Positions 47,195-55,875 of a stretch of DNA of 64,000 bases are shown piece after piece. This DNA is from Bowmanella denitrificans (GTDB lineage Bacteria > Pseudomonadota > Gammaproteobacteria > Enterobacterales > Alteromonadaceae): assembly GCF_002887595.1 (NCBI RefSeq), contig NZ_PEBU01000003.1, forward strand, positions 372,001-436,000, given 5' to 3'. Position 1 is the first letter of the stretch, and each line of letters opens with the position of its first letter. Made by a program: the position numbers and the translations under genes. The notes beneath the pieces are model-generated. The model worked only from the letters and a program-made list of their open reading frames with translations, made no database searches and was not told the DNA's origin.

Positions 47195-47240
47195 TACCAG
47201 CACTGTCAAACACCTCACCCAATATCCCTTAATGGTTACA

Positions 47241-47510
47241 TTAGGTGAATTTAAACCAGTTAAAGTAACTACTTAGGGACCTTATGAATTGGTTCAGAGT
47301 CCCTTCGGGAGGGGCGGGGTGAGGGGGCCTAGTTGGAGAAACTGTCTGTATCTTCTTCAGTATTAACTTCATTGGTGGCGGGCACAGCTTGTTCAACTTC
47401 TGCTTCTCTCCCCTTGGCTTGTGCAGATTTTCTGCGCGCAAATCATGCGAGTAATAAAAGTAAGTAGGCATTGAATACAACAGCAGGAACAGCAGTGATA
47501 GTGGTACCAT
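47241..47510 (-). CDS. Doubtful small ORF after the DUF-like membrane protein
   Basis: The ATG at 47510 overlaps the preceding stop (TGATG). About 20 hydrophobic residues are followed by a low-complexity tail rich in Pro and Lys that reads like non-coding DNA (ACCCCGCCCCTCCCGAAGGG-type sequence at 47300-47322). It could be a degraded third member of the operon. I would not rely on it. Confidence 0.25.
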   Translation of the reverse strand: MVPLSLLFLLLYSMPTYFYYSHDLRAENLHKPRGEKQKLNKLCPPPMKLILKKIQTVSPTRPPHPAPPEGTLNQFIRSLSSYFNWFKFT

Positions 47511-47818
47511 CACAAAGCATCAATCCCGGTAACCACGGTATAGCCTAAACCCAACGCCAAAACCCCCAGGCATGCCAGTGCTATGTTGAAAAGCACAAAC
47601 AGCACTTTTCCCAAACCGGTATTTATTCCCAGGCTGGATTGATACAGAAAATATAGCGACAGCAGGCAACAGGGTGCCCACAGCAGCCACAACAGCGGTT
47701 CAGACAAGCCACCAGTTTTAATATTGCCATCGTAAATCCGCAGCCAATAATCCAATATCATTAACAGCAGGAATGAGCCGGTGAAAACGCCCCATGGTTT
47801 TAATAGTCTGGCTTTCAT
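47510..47818 (-). CDS. Small membrane protein, candidate immunity protein A
   Basis: The 102 residues have three or four hydrophobic segments, with DYWLRIYDGNIKTGGLSEPLLWLLW near residues 21-45 and a C-terminus of GTGIDAL type. Its ATG (47818) overlaps the TGA of the 191-aa gene, so the two are made together. It shares order and motifs (DY-LR, GL-E-LW, terminal GIDAL/GIDSL) with the protein at 48519-48812 on the other side. No family name known to me. Confidence 0.7.
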   Translation of the reverse strand: MKARLLKPWGVFTGSFLLLMILDYWLRIYDGNIKTGGLSEPLLWLLWAPCCLLSLYFLYQSSLGINTGLGKVLFVLFNIALACLGVLALGLGYTVVTGIDAL

Positions 47819-48390
47819 TGATTCACCTTGGGACGAGGCTCGACAGGACATATGGCTTCAAAGTAGATTGCTGGGATTCTTTTATCATGGGAAATGTCCA
47901 GTCCGGTAAAGTTACCACTTACCTTGCCGTTTGCTGCATGAATCAGGCTTTGCGTCCAGCTATTACTATTTACGTTTAGACCTGAAAATGGGTAGGGTAT
48001 GTTGTCTTGCTGTTCATTTATTATGTAATTATTCACAAGTCTTATAATTTTTCGGATGAACTCAGTACCACCAATGTCGTGCTTAACGATCCTCATCTCG
48101 GTATCAAAGTCTGACCTATACCATCTTGTATGAGTAACAGGATCAAAAAATTCGAGTGTGGCTTGGTAGTCTGATTTTTCGAAGTACTCGACTATCAAAC
48201 GACCATTATTTTGCGCACCAATAACAAACCCATGTTGCTGTTTTCCTAGTTTCCGGGGCTGTACCGATCTCCCATCAGGTAATACAACTGTCGGATACAC
48301 CCCGTTTTCAGGTAACAAAACGATAAACTGGTGGGTGCCGACAAAGGCTAATCTGCCGGCAAGATCCCTGGCTCCAACATAGGTTGGCAT
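47815..48390 (-). CDS. Unknown protein, candidate effector/toxin
   Basis: The 191 residues contain an N-terminal FVGTHQFIVLLPENG stretch with a His, and a C-terminal GLNVNSNSWTQSLI stretch. A His followed by N-x-N-S-N-S is reminiscent of permuted papain-like amidases or lipases, in which the nucleophile is in an NCN/NSN motif. That resemblance is weak. There is no signal peptide. GGAGGACTAT precedes ATG 48390. It is translationally coupled to a small membrane protein, and a paralogue of that protein lies divergently upstream, which fits a toxin-immunity layout. Confidence 0.65.
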   Translation of the reverse strand: MPTYVGARDLAGRLAFVGTHQFIVLLPENGVYPTVVLPDGRSVQPRKLGKQQHGFVIGAQNNGRLIVEYFEKSDYQATLEFFDPVTHTRWYRSDFDTEMRIVKHDIGGTEFIRKIIRLVNNYIINEQQDNIPYPFSGLNVNSNSWTQSLIHAANGKVSGNFTGLDISHDKRIPAIYFEAICPVEPRPKVNQ

Positions 48391-48518
48391 ATAGTCCTCC
48401 TTAACCTTTGAATTAGTTTCACCGCTAAAGTTTTACGATAGAGTTCGTACAAAATTCAGTCTAGCATAATCTTTTCAGGTTCAATCTGCTTCGCTTCAAC
48501 ATAAGGGTTTGGATAGCT

Positions 48519-48812
48519 ATGGGGAATGCCATAAGGATATGGATTGGCGGCCTACTAGCCATAGTGACAATAGATTATCTGCTAAGACTTAACTCGGATG
48601 ATTTCTACCGTTTGGGACTGGGAGAGACGCTGTGGTTTATCTCGCACTGGATCCTGGCACTGTTCTCACTCGCCATTTTGCTTCGCGGCTGGCGCGGCCA
48701 ACCTAAGGGAACAACAATTGGATCATTGCTTGGAACGGTATTTCTGGCCTCGGTGTTTTATCTAACGGTTATCTATCTTTACGTGCTTGGCAGCGGTATT
48801 GACTCGCTTTAA
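48519..48812 (+). CDS. Small membrane protein, candidate immunity protein B (paralogue of A)
   Basis: The 97 residues have three hydrophobic segments and the same landmarks as the 47510-47818 product: TIDYLLRLNSDD (against LDYWLRIYDGN), LGLGETLWFI (against GLSEPLLWLL), and a terminal GSGIDSL. It is divergent from the 191-aa gene, with 128 bp between their starts. It looks like an extra or orphan immunity copy; this is inferred from similarity and position. Confidence 0.65.
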   Translation: MGNAIRIWIGGLLAIVTIDYLLRLNSDDFYRLGLGETLWFISHWILALFSLAILLRGWRGQPKGTTIGSLLGTVFLASVFYLTVIYLYVLGSGIDSL

Positions 48813-49086
48813 GCAACAAGCGAAGTAGCAGTAGTAACCTTGTTCGGATCAGGAAGTTAAGGGGCACTATTTCCCCTGACACCAACTGTGCAATAGTTTC
48901 CATTTTAACTCTGTTTAACTAGATGAGCGCATACTTTGCCGTACGGTAGCTTAAACTTTTTTACCTTAGTTAAGCTTTACACCATGATATAAAAAATAAA
49001 TTCAGCATGAATAGTAAGAACTTTGCTACGGCATTCCCAATTGATTACTCTTGTTGCTGAATTGTGCTCCCAAATAAGTATGTAGC
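48813..49086. other. Intergenic region before the zeta kinase gene
   Basis: No coding pattern, hairpin with T-run or repeat is evident. It is AT-rich in its right half and presumably contains the promoter of the gene at 49087. Confidence 0.4.
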
Positions 49087-49833
49087 ATGCCCCTAAGCGA
49101 TGAAGAAAAACGCACGGAAGAAGCCGCAGCAGCATGGGCCAAAGTTGGTGCCAACAAGAACAAAATTGCTGCAAGTTATACATGCAAAGAACGCTTTCCT
49201 GCCGAGGAAAATCCAGTTGCCATATTTATGGCCGGCTCTCCAGGTGCAGGAAAAACCGAAACCTCAATCGAAATGCTAAAGGCACTAGATCCTCAACAAA
49301 GAGTTGTTCGTATAGATGCTGATGAGCTGCGACAATTTGTACCTGGTTATAACGGTGCAAATTCCTATTTGTTCCACCGCGCCGTATCCATACTTGTTGA
49401 ACGCATTTTAGATAAAGCTTTTGCCAACAAGCAGAGCTTTATCCTCGACGGAACATTGTCCAAGCTGGACATAGCCAAGAAGAACATTGACCGGGCTTTA
49501 CGTAAGAAGCGCTTCGTAGTGATTGTTTATGTCTATATGGATCCTTTACTTGCCTGGGATTTCGTGCAAAAGCGAGAGACTGTCGAGGGGCGTCGTATAG
49601 AGCGGGAAGTCTTTATAGAGCAGTTTTTTAGCGCTCAGACTGTAGTCAATCAACTCAAAGCCATATACGGCTCCAAGATACGGGTAATGCTATTCCATAA
49701 GGATATTGATAGGACCGTGGCATATAAGGACAATATCAGCAAAATTGACAGCCATATTGCCCAAAAGTATACTCGCGAGTCCTTGAGAGAGGCACTCAAC
49801 AAGCTGGATCAGGGGCTGGACGAAACTAGATAG
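49087..49833 (+). CDS. Zeta-toxin-family P-loop kinase
   Basis: The 248 residues have Walker A FMAGSPGAGKTE (about residues 47-58), the substrate-site RIDADELR (about 76) and the aspartate-bearing FILDGTLSKLD (about 117). A C-terminal Arg-rich region follows (KRETVEGRRIEREVF). Zeta/PezT toxins phosphorylate UDP-GlcNAc and block wall synthesis; this one is shorter than PezT-like proteins and has an extra N-terminal helix. No epsilon-type antitoxin lies upstream. A 54-residue ORF follows 43 bp downstream. Confidence 0.85.
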   Translation: MPLSDEEKRTEEAAAAWAKVGANKNKIAASYTCKERFPAEENPVAIFMAGSPGAGKTETSIEMLKALDPQQRVVRIDADELRQFVPGYNGANSYLFHRAVSILVERILDKAFANKQSFILDGTLSKLDIAKKNIDRALRKKRFVVIVYVYMDPLLAWDFVQKRETVEGRRIEREVFIEQFFSAQTVVNQLKAIYGSKIRVMLFHKDIDRTVAYKDNISKIDSHIAQKYTRESLREALNKLDQGLDETR

Positions 49834-49876
49834 TTCGGCCAGAATGCACTGAAGTCAGTAAACAAAGGGTAAGGTC

Positions 49877-50041
49877 ATGATTTTTAACCGCTCAAAACAG
49901 AGTGCTGACAGCGATTTTTCCACTTTTTTTCGCACGGCATCGTCTGCCGAGAAAAAGAAAGTGTTCAGCAAAGTAATGCAAGGCGCAAACGAAATGCAGC
50001 GCCAGGTAATACTTGCCAGTAAACAGACCAAGCAGGCTTAA
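49877..50041 (+). CDS. 54-residue protein downstream of the zeta kinase
   Basis: ATG 49877 is preceded by AAGG and the frame ends with TAA at 50039-50041. The protein is helical and charged, with FSTFFRTASSAEKKKVFSK (residues 14-32) and a Gln-rich end. Codon choice is normal and no overlap with another frame explains it. It lies 43 bp after the kinase stop in the same direction, so it may be a small antitoxin or modulator of that kinase. I recognise no family. Confidence 0.65.
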   Translation: MIFNRSKQSADSDFSTFFRTASSAEKKKVFSKVMQGANEMQRQVILASKQTKQA

Positions 50042-50158
50042 CCTATACTAGCTCAGTGCTCGAAGGGTCAGAACACTTGCCCCCCTGCCCCATCACCCAC
50101 TTCAAGCACAAGAGCCAAACCACACAGCAAGTCAGCTTGATCTTTTGTTGCCAACAAC

Positions 50159-51568
50159 CTAACCCCGACCAGCAAATATCTCAGCCAGTCGGGCCAGGGC
50201 CTGGCGTCTTGGGCCGGTGGCCGGGTGGGCGAAGCTGAGGCGCAGGTAGTGATTAAAATGCCCCTGGGTAGAAAACAAGGCGCCTGGGGTGATCACAATA
50301 TTTTCCTTTAACAGCGGCTGATAATAACGGCTGGTGTCCTGCTGTTTTTGCAGCTCCAGCCATAGTGCTATGCCGCCCTCGGGTACGGTGTAGCGAAAGG
50401 GAAATTGCCAAAGCTCGTTTAAGGCCTTAAGTAAATCGTCGCGCTGGCGTTTTAACTGCTGACGATATTGCAGCAGGTGGCGTTTGTAATGCCCTTCGGC
50501 CATAAAGCTGGCCAGCCCTTCTTGCATGGCCTGACCGCTGGCCAGTTGGTTTATCAGCTTTAAATGCACAATCTTGTCATGGTGACGGCCACCGGCTACC
50601 CAGCCTAAGCGCAAATCCCTGGACAGCGATTTGGAAATGGAGCTGCATAGAATCACATTGCCGTTCTTATCAAAGGCTTTGAGTGGCTCGGGGCGAAAGT
50701 GAAAACCCAGATCGCCGTAAATATCGTCTTCAATTAACGTCAGCTCGTACTTATCTGCCAGTGCCACCAACTGGCGCTTTTCCTCGCCGGGAATCGAAGC
50801 CCCGGTCGGGGTGGCAAAACTGGCCGTGACCACGCAGGCCTTCACCGGCCATTTACGTATTACCGCTTCCAGATCGGCGGCTTTCAGGCCCAGCGTCGGC
50901 GACACCGGAATTTCCACCACTTTCAATCGCAGTTGCTGCAACAGTTGCAATACACCATAAAAGGCAGGGCTTTCCACCGCTACCGTGTCGCCGGGTTCGC
51001 AGCAGCTCATCAGCGCCAGAAACAGGCTGTTCTGACAGCCCGCGGTAATACACAGCGCCGCGGCATCCAGCGCACAATTACGGCCGCGGTAAAGCAGCGC
51101 AATCTGCTCGCGCAGGGCCGGATTACCTTGCGGACCGGTGTAGTACACCGCTTTATTGTAGGGATGCTGACGCATGGCCCTGCCAATATGGCGATTAAGC
51201 TGCAGCAGATGGTTAACAGGTTCATGCACAGGCGCGCCGGGGCACAGATCAAAGGCCGCGCTTCTTGCCATAATGTCCTGAAAAATCAGCGGCATATTCA
51301 CCAGGCTTGGCTGGGTGTTAAGCAACCGCCGGGTGGAAGGCACGCCGGGCACAGTGCGCTGGCTGACAAAATAACCGGAGCGGGGTCTGGCTTCCACCAG
51401 GCCGCTGGCTTCGAGTTTATGCAGGGCGTGCTGCACGGTGATCTTAGCCACCCCAAACTGCTCACTAAGCTGACGGATAGACGGCAGCCGCTGCTGTGGC
51501 CGCCATAATCCGGTGTGGATTTGCTCACTGAAATGCTGTGCCAGTTGTTCGTATATAAAACTCGTCAT
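50159..51568 (-). CDS. MocR/PdxR-type transcriptional regulator
   Basis: The 469 residues have an N-terminal GntR HTH (LPSIRQLSEQFGVAKITVQHALHKL) and a large class I aminotransferase-like domain. The PLP-Lys region is CSSISKSLSRDLRLGW. Such proteins use PLP as effector and sense pyridoxal or amino-acid related compounds (e.g. TauR, PdxR). It is divergent from the ccoG-cysI-cytochrome genes (117 bp apart), so it may control them. Its HTH and enzymatic domain are complete. Confidence 0.88.
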   Translation of the reverse strand: MTSFIYEQLAQHFSEQIHTGLWRPQQRLPSIRQLSEQFGVAKITVQHALHKLEASGLVEARPRSGYFVSQRTVPGVPSTRRLLNTQPSLVNMPLIFQDIMARSAAFDLCPGAPVHEPVNHLLQLNRHIGRAMRQHPYNKAVYYTGPQGNPALREQIALLYRGRNCALDAAALCITAGCQNSLFLALMSCCEPGDTVAVESPAFYGVLQLLQQLRLKVVEIPVSPTLGLKAADLEAVIRKWPVKACVVTASFATPTGASIPGEEKRQLVALADKYELTLIEDDIYGDLGFHFRPEPLKAFDKNGNVILCSSISKSLSRDLRLGWVAGGRHHDKIVHLKLINQLASGQAMQEGLASFMAEGHYKRHLLQYRQQLKRQRDDLLKALNELWQFPFRYTVPEGGIALWLELQKQQDTSRYYQPLLKENIVITPGALFSTQGHFNHYLRLSFAHPATGPRRQALARLAEIFAGRG

Positions 51569-51685
51569 AGGCCTGCTTTAACCACGCAATCTGTACCTAT
51601 TGTAATTTACTTTATTGTATCTATTACAGACAGAATTAATCCTTACACTTCCGCGGGTCTTTCAGCCAGTTCCTGTGGGGGTAAC

Positions 51686-53059
51686 ATGGATCATTCATCC
51701 ATCTCTGAGCAGCACATTATTCTTAAGGTGCCTGCCTCGCCGGCCAAGATTTATATCCGTGAGCAAAGTGGGCGCTTCCAGCGTATCCGCCGCTATCTGA
51801 ATTTTTTATTGGTGGGGTTGTTTGTACTGCTGCCGCTGCTGCATTTTAATGGCCGCCAGGCGGTACAGTTTGATATTGGCCAGCAAACCCTGGATGTGTT
51901 TTTCGTCACTTTGTACCCGCATGACCTGGCGATTTTCGCCCTGCTGTTTATCCTCGGCGCGTTTCTGTTGTTTTATGTGACCCAACTGTATGGCAGGGTC
52001 TGGTGTGGTTACGCCTGCCCGCAAACCGTGTGGACCTTAATGTTCAACTGGGTTGAGCGGCGGGTGGAAGGCAGCCAAAGCCACAGCCGCACTCTGGACA
52101 AACAGCCCTGGAGTTCAGCCAAGCTGGCCAAAAAAGCCCTTAAACATAGCTTGTGGGGCGCGCTGTCACTGGCTACGGGATTGGTGTTTATTTCCTATTT
52201 TGTGCCCGCCAGACAGTTGTATTCATCCTTCTTTACCTTAGAAGCCAGCCTGCTTATCCAGGGTTGGGTGTGGTTCTTTGCGGCTTGTACTTATATTAAC
52301 GGCGGCTGGTTACGGGAAAAAATGTGCCAGCATATCTGCCCCTACTCGCGCTTCCAGTCTGCCATGTTCCAGAAATCCACCAAACTGGTGGCCTATGACG
52401 CTGCCCGCGGCGAGTCACGTGGGCCGAGAAAGCGCAGTGCTGCCAAGCCTCAGGACATGGGCGATTGCATTGACTGCACCCTGTGCGTGCAGGTGTGCCC
52501 GGTAGGTATCGACATTCGTGACGGCCTGCAATACGCCTGTATCAACTGCGGACTGTGCGTAGATGCCTGTGACGCCACCATGGATAAATTCAACTACCCC
52601 AAAGGATTGATTCGCTACGCCGCCGAAAGCGGCAGTAAAACCGCCTGGGCCGCGCATCTGGGCTATGGCGCGGCGGTGCTGCTAACGGTGACGATGATGT
52701 TTGCCTGGGCGATGCATCGCCACGACTTCGAGGTCAGCGTGATCCGCGATCGCCAATCCCTGTACCGTATTAATAACCAGGGCGATATTGAAAACACCTT
52801 TGTGCTGAAAACCCTGAATAAATCCCAGCACAGCAAACACTACCGCATTCGGGTGGACGGGCTTAACGGCCTGCAGATACAGGGCCCAACTCAGATTGAA
52901 GTGGGCGCCGGTGAGCATGCCACCACGGCGCTGGCGGTGTCGGTGCCCGACACCCCGGAGCAGAAAAAAACTGACATTCATTTTTATATCGAGGAACTGG
53001 CCAGTGGCGAGTCGCTGACCAGAGAAACCATCTTCTACGCTGGCAGTGGCGCTTGGTAA
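51686..53059 (+). CDS. ccoG: CcoG-like cytochrome c oxidase accessory ferredoxin (FixG/RdxA)
   Basis: The 457 residues have four to five membrane segments and the [20 protein letters not shown] motif. Two ferredoxin-type clusters are present ([34 protein letters not shown]), and a C-terminal Ig-like domain. ATG 51686 follows GGGGGT; an open frame 57 codons longer begins inside the divergent gene's leader. CcoG normally helps copper delivery to cbb3 oxidase. No ccoNOP genes are present here; the gene sits ahead of cysI, so it may donate electrons to another enzyme. Confidence 0.85.
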   Translation: MDHSSISEQHIILKVPASPAKIYIREQSGRFQRIRRYLNFLLVGLFVLLPLLHFNGRQAVQFDIGQQTLDVFFVTLYPHDLAIFALLFILGAFLLFYVTQLYGRVWCGYACPQTVWTLMFNWVERRVEGSQSHSRTLDKQPWSSAKLAKKALKHSLWGALSLATGLVFISYFVPARQLYSSFFTLEASLLIQGWVWFFAACTYINGGWLREKMCQHICPYSRFQSAMFQKSTKLVAYDAARGESRGPRKRSAAKPQDMGDCIDCTLCVQVCPVGIDIRDGLQYACINCGLCVDACDATMDKFNYPKGLIRYAAESGSKTAWAAHLGYGAAVLLTVTMMFAWAMHRHDFEVSVIRDRQSLYRINNQGDIENTFVLKTLNKSQHSKHYRIRVDGLNGLQIQGPTQIEVGAGEHATTALAVSVPDTPEQKKTDIHFYIEELASGESLTRETIFYAGSGAW

Positions 53060-53082
53060 CGCCCTGCCCCGACAAGAGTGCA

Positions 53083-54777
53083 ATGATGAAAAAAACACCC
53101 TTATCCGACAACGAGCGCCTTAAAGCACAAAGTAACTTTCTGCGCGGCACCATTCGCGAAGATCTGAACGATCAACTCACCGGCGGATTTAACGGTGACA
53201 ATTTTCAGTTAATTCGCTTTCACGGTATGTATCAGCAGGACAACCGGGATATACGCGCTGAACGCCTTAAGCAGAAACTTGAGCCACTGCACAGCGTAAT
53301 GCTCAGAGTCAGGTTGCCGGGCGGCATTATCAACCCTAAACAATGGCTGGGCATTGATGCCTTCGCTGGCAACAGCACGGAATACGGCTCTATCCGGGTG
53401 ACCAACCGCCAGGCCGTGCAACTGCACGGCGTGCTGAAACACAATATCAAGCCGGTTCACCAACTGCTGAACCAACTGGGTTTGGATGCCAAAGCCACCG
53501 CCGGTGACGTCAACCGTAATGTGCTCTGTACGTCTAACCCGGTGGAGAGCGAATTACACCAGCAGGCCTATGCATGGGCTAAGAAAATCTCTGAACATCT
53601 GCTGCCCAAAACCAACGCCTATGCGGAAATCTGGCTGGACGGCGAAAAGGTAGAGCAGCCGGAAAGTGAGCCGATACTGGGCCAGCATTACCTGCCGCGC
53701 AAATTTAAGACCGCCATTGTGATCCCGCCGCAAAACGACGTGGATATTCATGCCAACGACCTGAACTTTGTGGCCATCGAACAGGCCGGCCAGCTTATTG
53801 GTTTTAACGTGCTGGTCGGCGGTGGGCTGGCCATGACCCATGGCGATACCAGTACCTATCCGCGTTTGGCCAGTGAGTTTGGCTTTATCACCTTAGACCA
53901 TGTGCTGGCCATTGCCGAAGCAGTGGTTGCCACCCAACGGGACTGGGGCAACAGAAGCAACAGGCGCAATGCCAAAACCAAATACACCCTGGACCGGGTT
54001 GGAGTCGATATCTTCAAAGCCGAGGTAGAACAGCGGGCCGGTTGCCAGTTTGCCCCCATCAAACCCTATGCCTTCACCAGCCGCGGTGACCGTATTGGCT
54101 GGATACAGGGCATCGACGGCAAGCAGCATCTGACGTTGTTTATCCCCAGTGGCCGCCTGATTGACCAACCGGGTCTATTACGCAAAACCGGGATGGCCCA
54201 AATTGCCGCCATGCATAAAGGCGATTTTCGCCTGACGCCGAATCAGAACATTATTGTCGCCGGTGTTGCCCCTGAGGATGTGCAAGACATCAATGCCATT
54301 GCAGTGGAACATGGTTTGGTAAACCAACACCTGACACCCCAGCAGCAAGACGCCATGGCCTGTGTTTCCTTCCCTACCTGTCCGTTGGCCATGGCTGAGG
54401 CGGAACGCGTGCTGCCCGAGCTGATTGAGCATCTGGACGATATACTGGCGGCGCAGCAATTGGCCAACGAGTCGATTATTTTTCGCGTCACCGGCTGTCC
54501 CAACGGCTGCGGCCGCGCCATGCTGGCCGAAGTGGGTCTGGTGGGCCGGGCGCTGGGCCGCTATGACTTGTACCTGGGCGGAAACCGCCAGGGCACACGT
54601 ATTCCCAGGCTGTATCAAAGCAATAAGCAAATCGAGGATATCTTAAAAACACTGGAAGGGCTGATAAGCCAATGGAGCCAAAACAAACTGCACGGGGAAG
54701 GCTTTGGTGATTACGTGGTGCGCGCCAATATCGTCACGCCGGTAGTGAATTCCTCGGTGGATTTTTACCAGCCCTGA
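53083..54777 (+). CDS. cysI: Sulfite reductase beta subunit (CysI-like hemoprotein)
   Basis: The 564 residues have sirohaem-binding stretches ([31 protein letters not shown]) and the 4Fe-4S/sirohaem motifs [11 protein letters not shown] and [12 protein letters not shown], the C-x5-C and C-x3-C pairs of the family. ATG 53083 or the adjacent ATG 53086 is the start; an in-frame TTG at 53053 overlaps ccoG. There is no cysJ flavoprotein here, so an alternative electron donor is likely, with the CcoG-like protein and cytochrome c beside it as candidates. Confidence 0.9.
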   Translation: MMKKTPLSDNERLKAQSNFLRGTIREDLNDQLTGGFNGDNFQLIRFHGMYQQDNRDIRAERLKQKLEPLHSVMLRVRLPGGIINPKQWLGIDAFAGNSTEYGSIRVTNRQAVQLHGVLKHNIKPVHQLLNQLGLDAKATAGDVNRNVLCTSNPVESELHQQAYAWAKKISEHLLPKTNAYAEIWLDGEKVEQPESEPILGQHYLPRKFKTAIVIPPQNDVDIHANDLNFVAIEQAGQLIGFNVLVGGGLAMTHGDTSTYPRLASEFGFITLDHVLAIAEAVVATQRDWGNRSNRRNAKTKYTLDRVGVDIFKAEVEQRAGCQFAPIKPYAFTSRGDRIGWIQGIDGKQHLTLFIPSGRLIDQPGLLRKTGMAQIAAMHKGDFRLTPNQNIIVAGVAPEDVQDINAIAVEHGLVNQHLTPQQQDAMACVSFPTCPLAMAEAERVLPELIEHLDDILAAQQLANESIIFRVTGCPNGCGRAMLAEVGLVGRALGRYDLYLGGNRQGTRIPRLYQSNKQIEDILKTLEGLISQWSQNKLHGEGFGDYVVRANIVTPVVNSSVDFYQP

Positions 54778-54829
54778 GGCTGACACTATCTGGCAGCGAC
54801 CGCATTTTTACATAAGTTTGGAGACATTT

Positions 54830-55168
54830 ATGAAAGCAACATACCTGACATTAGTGGCTATCTTGTCTGTTGGACTGGCCAGCAGTGCACTGGCCGCTGG
54901 CAATGCCGAGGCTGGCAAGACCAAGTCCGCCACCTGCGCCGCCTGCCATGGCGTTGATGGCAACAGCATCGCGGCCATGTACCCGAATCTGGCAGGCCAG
55001 CATGCCCAGTACCTGGAATCAGCCATTAAGGCCTATCGCGACGGCCAGCGCAGCGGCGGTATGAGTGCGCTGATGAAGCCTATGGTGGCCAAACTCAGCG
55101 ACCAGGACGCCGCCGATCTGGCCGCTTACTTTAGCCAGCAGACGTTAAAATGTCATTCCGAGCCCTGA
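54830..55168 (+). CDS. Periplasmic cytochrome c553-type protein
   Basis: The 112 residues have a signal peptide cut after ALA (about residue 20) and one haem site CAACH (about residue 38). Met in MVAKLS or nearby is a possible axial ligand. GGAG precedes ATG 54830. It is the third gene of the ccoG-cysI unit, 52 bp after cysI. It may carry electrons between the two other products, but that is inference from order. Confidence 0.9.
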   Translation: MKATYLTLVAILSVGLASSALAAGNAEAGKTKSATCAACHGVDGNSIAAMYPNLAGQHAQYLESAIKAYRDGQRSGGMSALMKPMVAKLSDQDAADLAAYFSQQTLKCHSEP

Positions 55169-55203
55169 CGGGCAGCACATTGCATCTTCTTAACCAGTTC
55201 CTA

Positions 55204-55872
55204 TCAATCCAGCCAGTACTTATGTAATTTGGTTAAGAACTGCTGTGGATTCGTCACATTTAACCCATCGTCAAAGTGTATATAGTCAGGCACTGTGAAA
55301 TCTCCCCCCCAGCGAATAGAGGGAACCGTCTTTTTTACTTCGCGGATAAATCTGCAGACTTCAGAAGGCGGGCCGCATCTATCAGTAAATGAACTGCAAC
55401 CATAAAGCTTCCCTTTGTATAAGAAGTTTACATCCAATGCATGGCCAACATGATGATTAGACATATTTGAAGGCACGACGACCGTATTTCTTAATTGCAC
55501 TTTGGGGTTGCGAAAACTGCTGGTGACAGTCAAATTAATCGAATGCGCGGCAGCCAACTCTTCCATTTTTTCCACGCTTTGCAAAAAGTCGCGATTAATC
55601 AATATGGGGCTGTCGCTTTCTATGGCCTGGTGCTTTGCTGTGTAGCAAACAATCTCATTCTGTGCTGAAGCAAAAGGTCCGGATACTGGCTCAAGAAAAT
55701 CCTTGAGCACGTAGCCAATTTGCCCATCTGCCGTGCTCACTTTGACCCAGGTTTCTTCGCCCATACCAGTTAGCAGTGTATGGCTTGGCAGTACCTTTAA
55801 CGTCTCACCATCATGCGGAGATTTTCTTAACCTTAGTCCATTACTGCTGGTGGTTCGGTAATGAGCTTTCAT
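55204..55872 (-). CDS. SH3-domain peptidase M15-like protein
   Basis: The 222 residues have an N-terminal bacterial SH3 domain (GLRLRKSPHDGETLKVLPSHTL) and a C-terminal M15 metallopeptidase-like domain. The latter has SSFRNPK, NHHVGHALDVNF (His and Asp of the zinc site) and DYIHFDD (second His). M15 enzymes cut D-Ala-containing peptidoglycan cross-links. No signal peptide is visible, as in phage endolysins. It is the last gene of a four-gene operon, with 3 bp to the gene before it. Confidence 0.82.
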   Translation of the reverse strand: MKAHYRTTSSNGLRLRKSPHDGETLKVLPSHTLLTGMGEETWVKVSTADGQIGYVLKDFLEPVSGPFASAQNEIVCYTAKHQAIESDSPILINRDFLQSVEKMEELAAAHSINLTVTSSFRNPKVQLRNTVVVPSNMSNHHVGHALDVNFLYKGKLYGCSSFTDRCGPPSEVCRFIREVKKTVPSIRWGGDFTVPDYIHFDDGLNVTNPQQFLTKLHKYWLD

Positions 55873-55875
55873 GGC

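Noticed and set aside
51515-51685. 57-codon extension of ccoG
   Set aside because: It begins inside the divergent MocR coding region and has no start signal; ATG 51686 has a good site.
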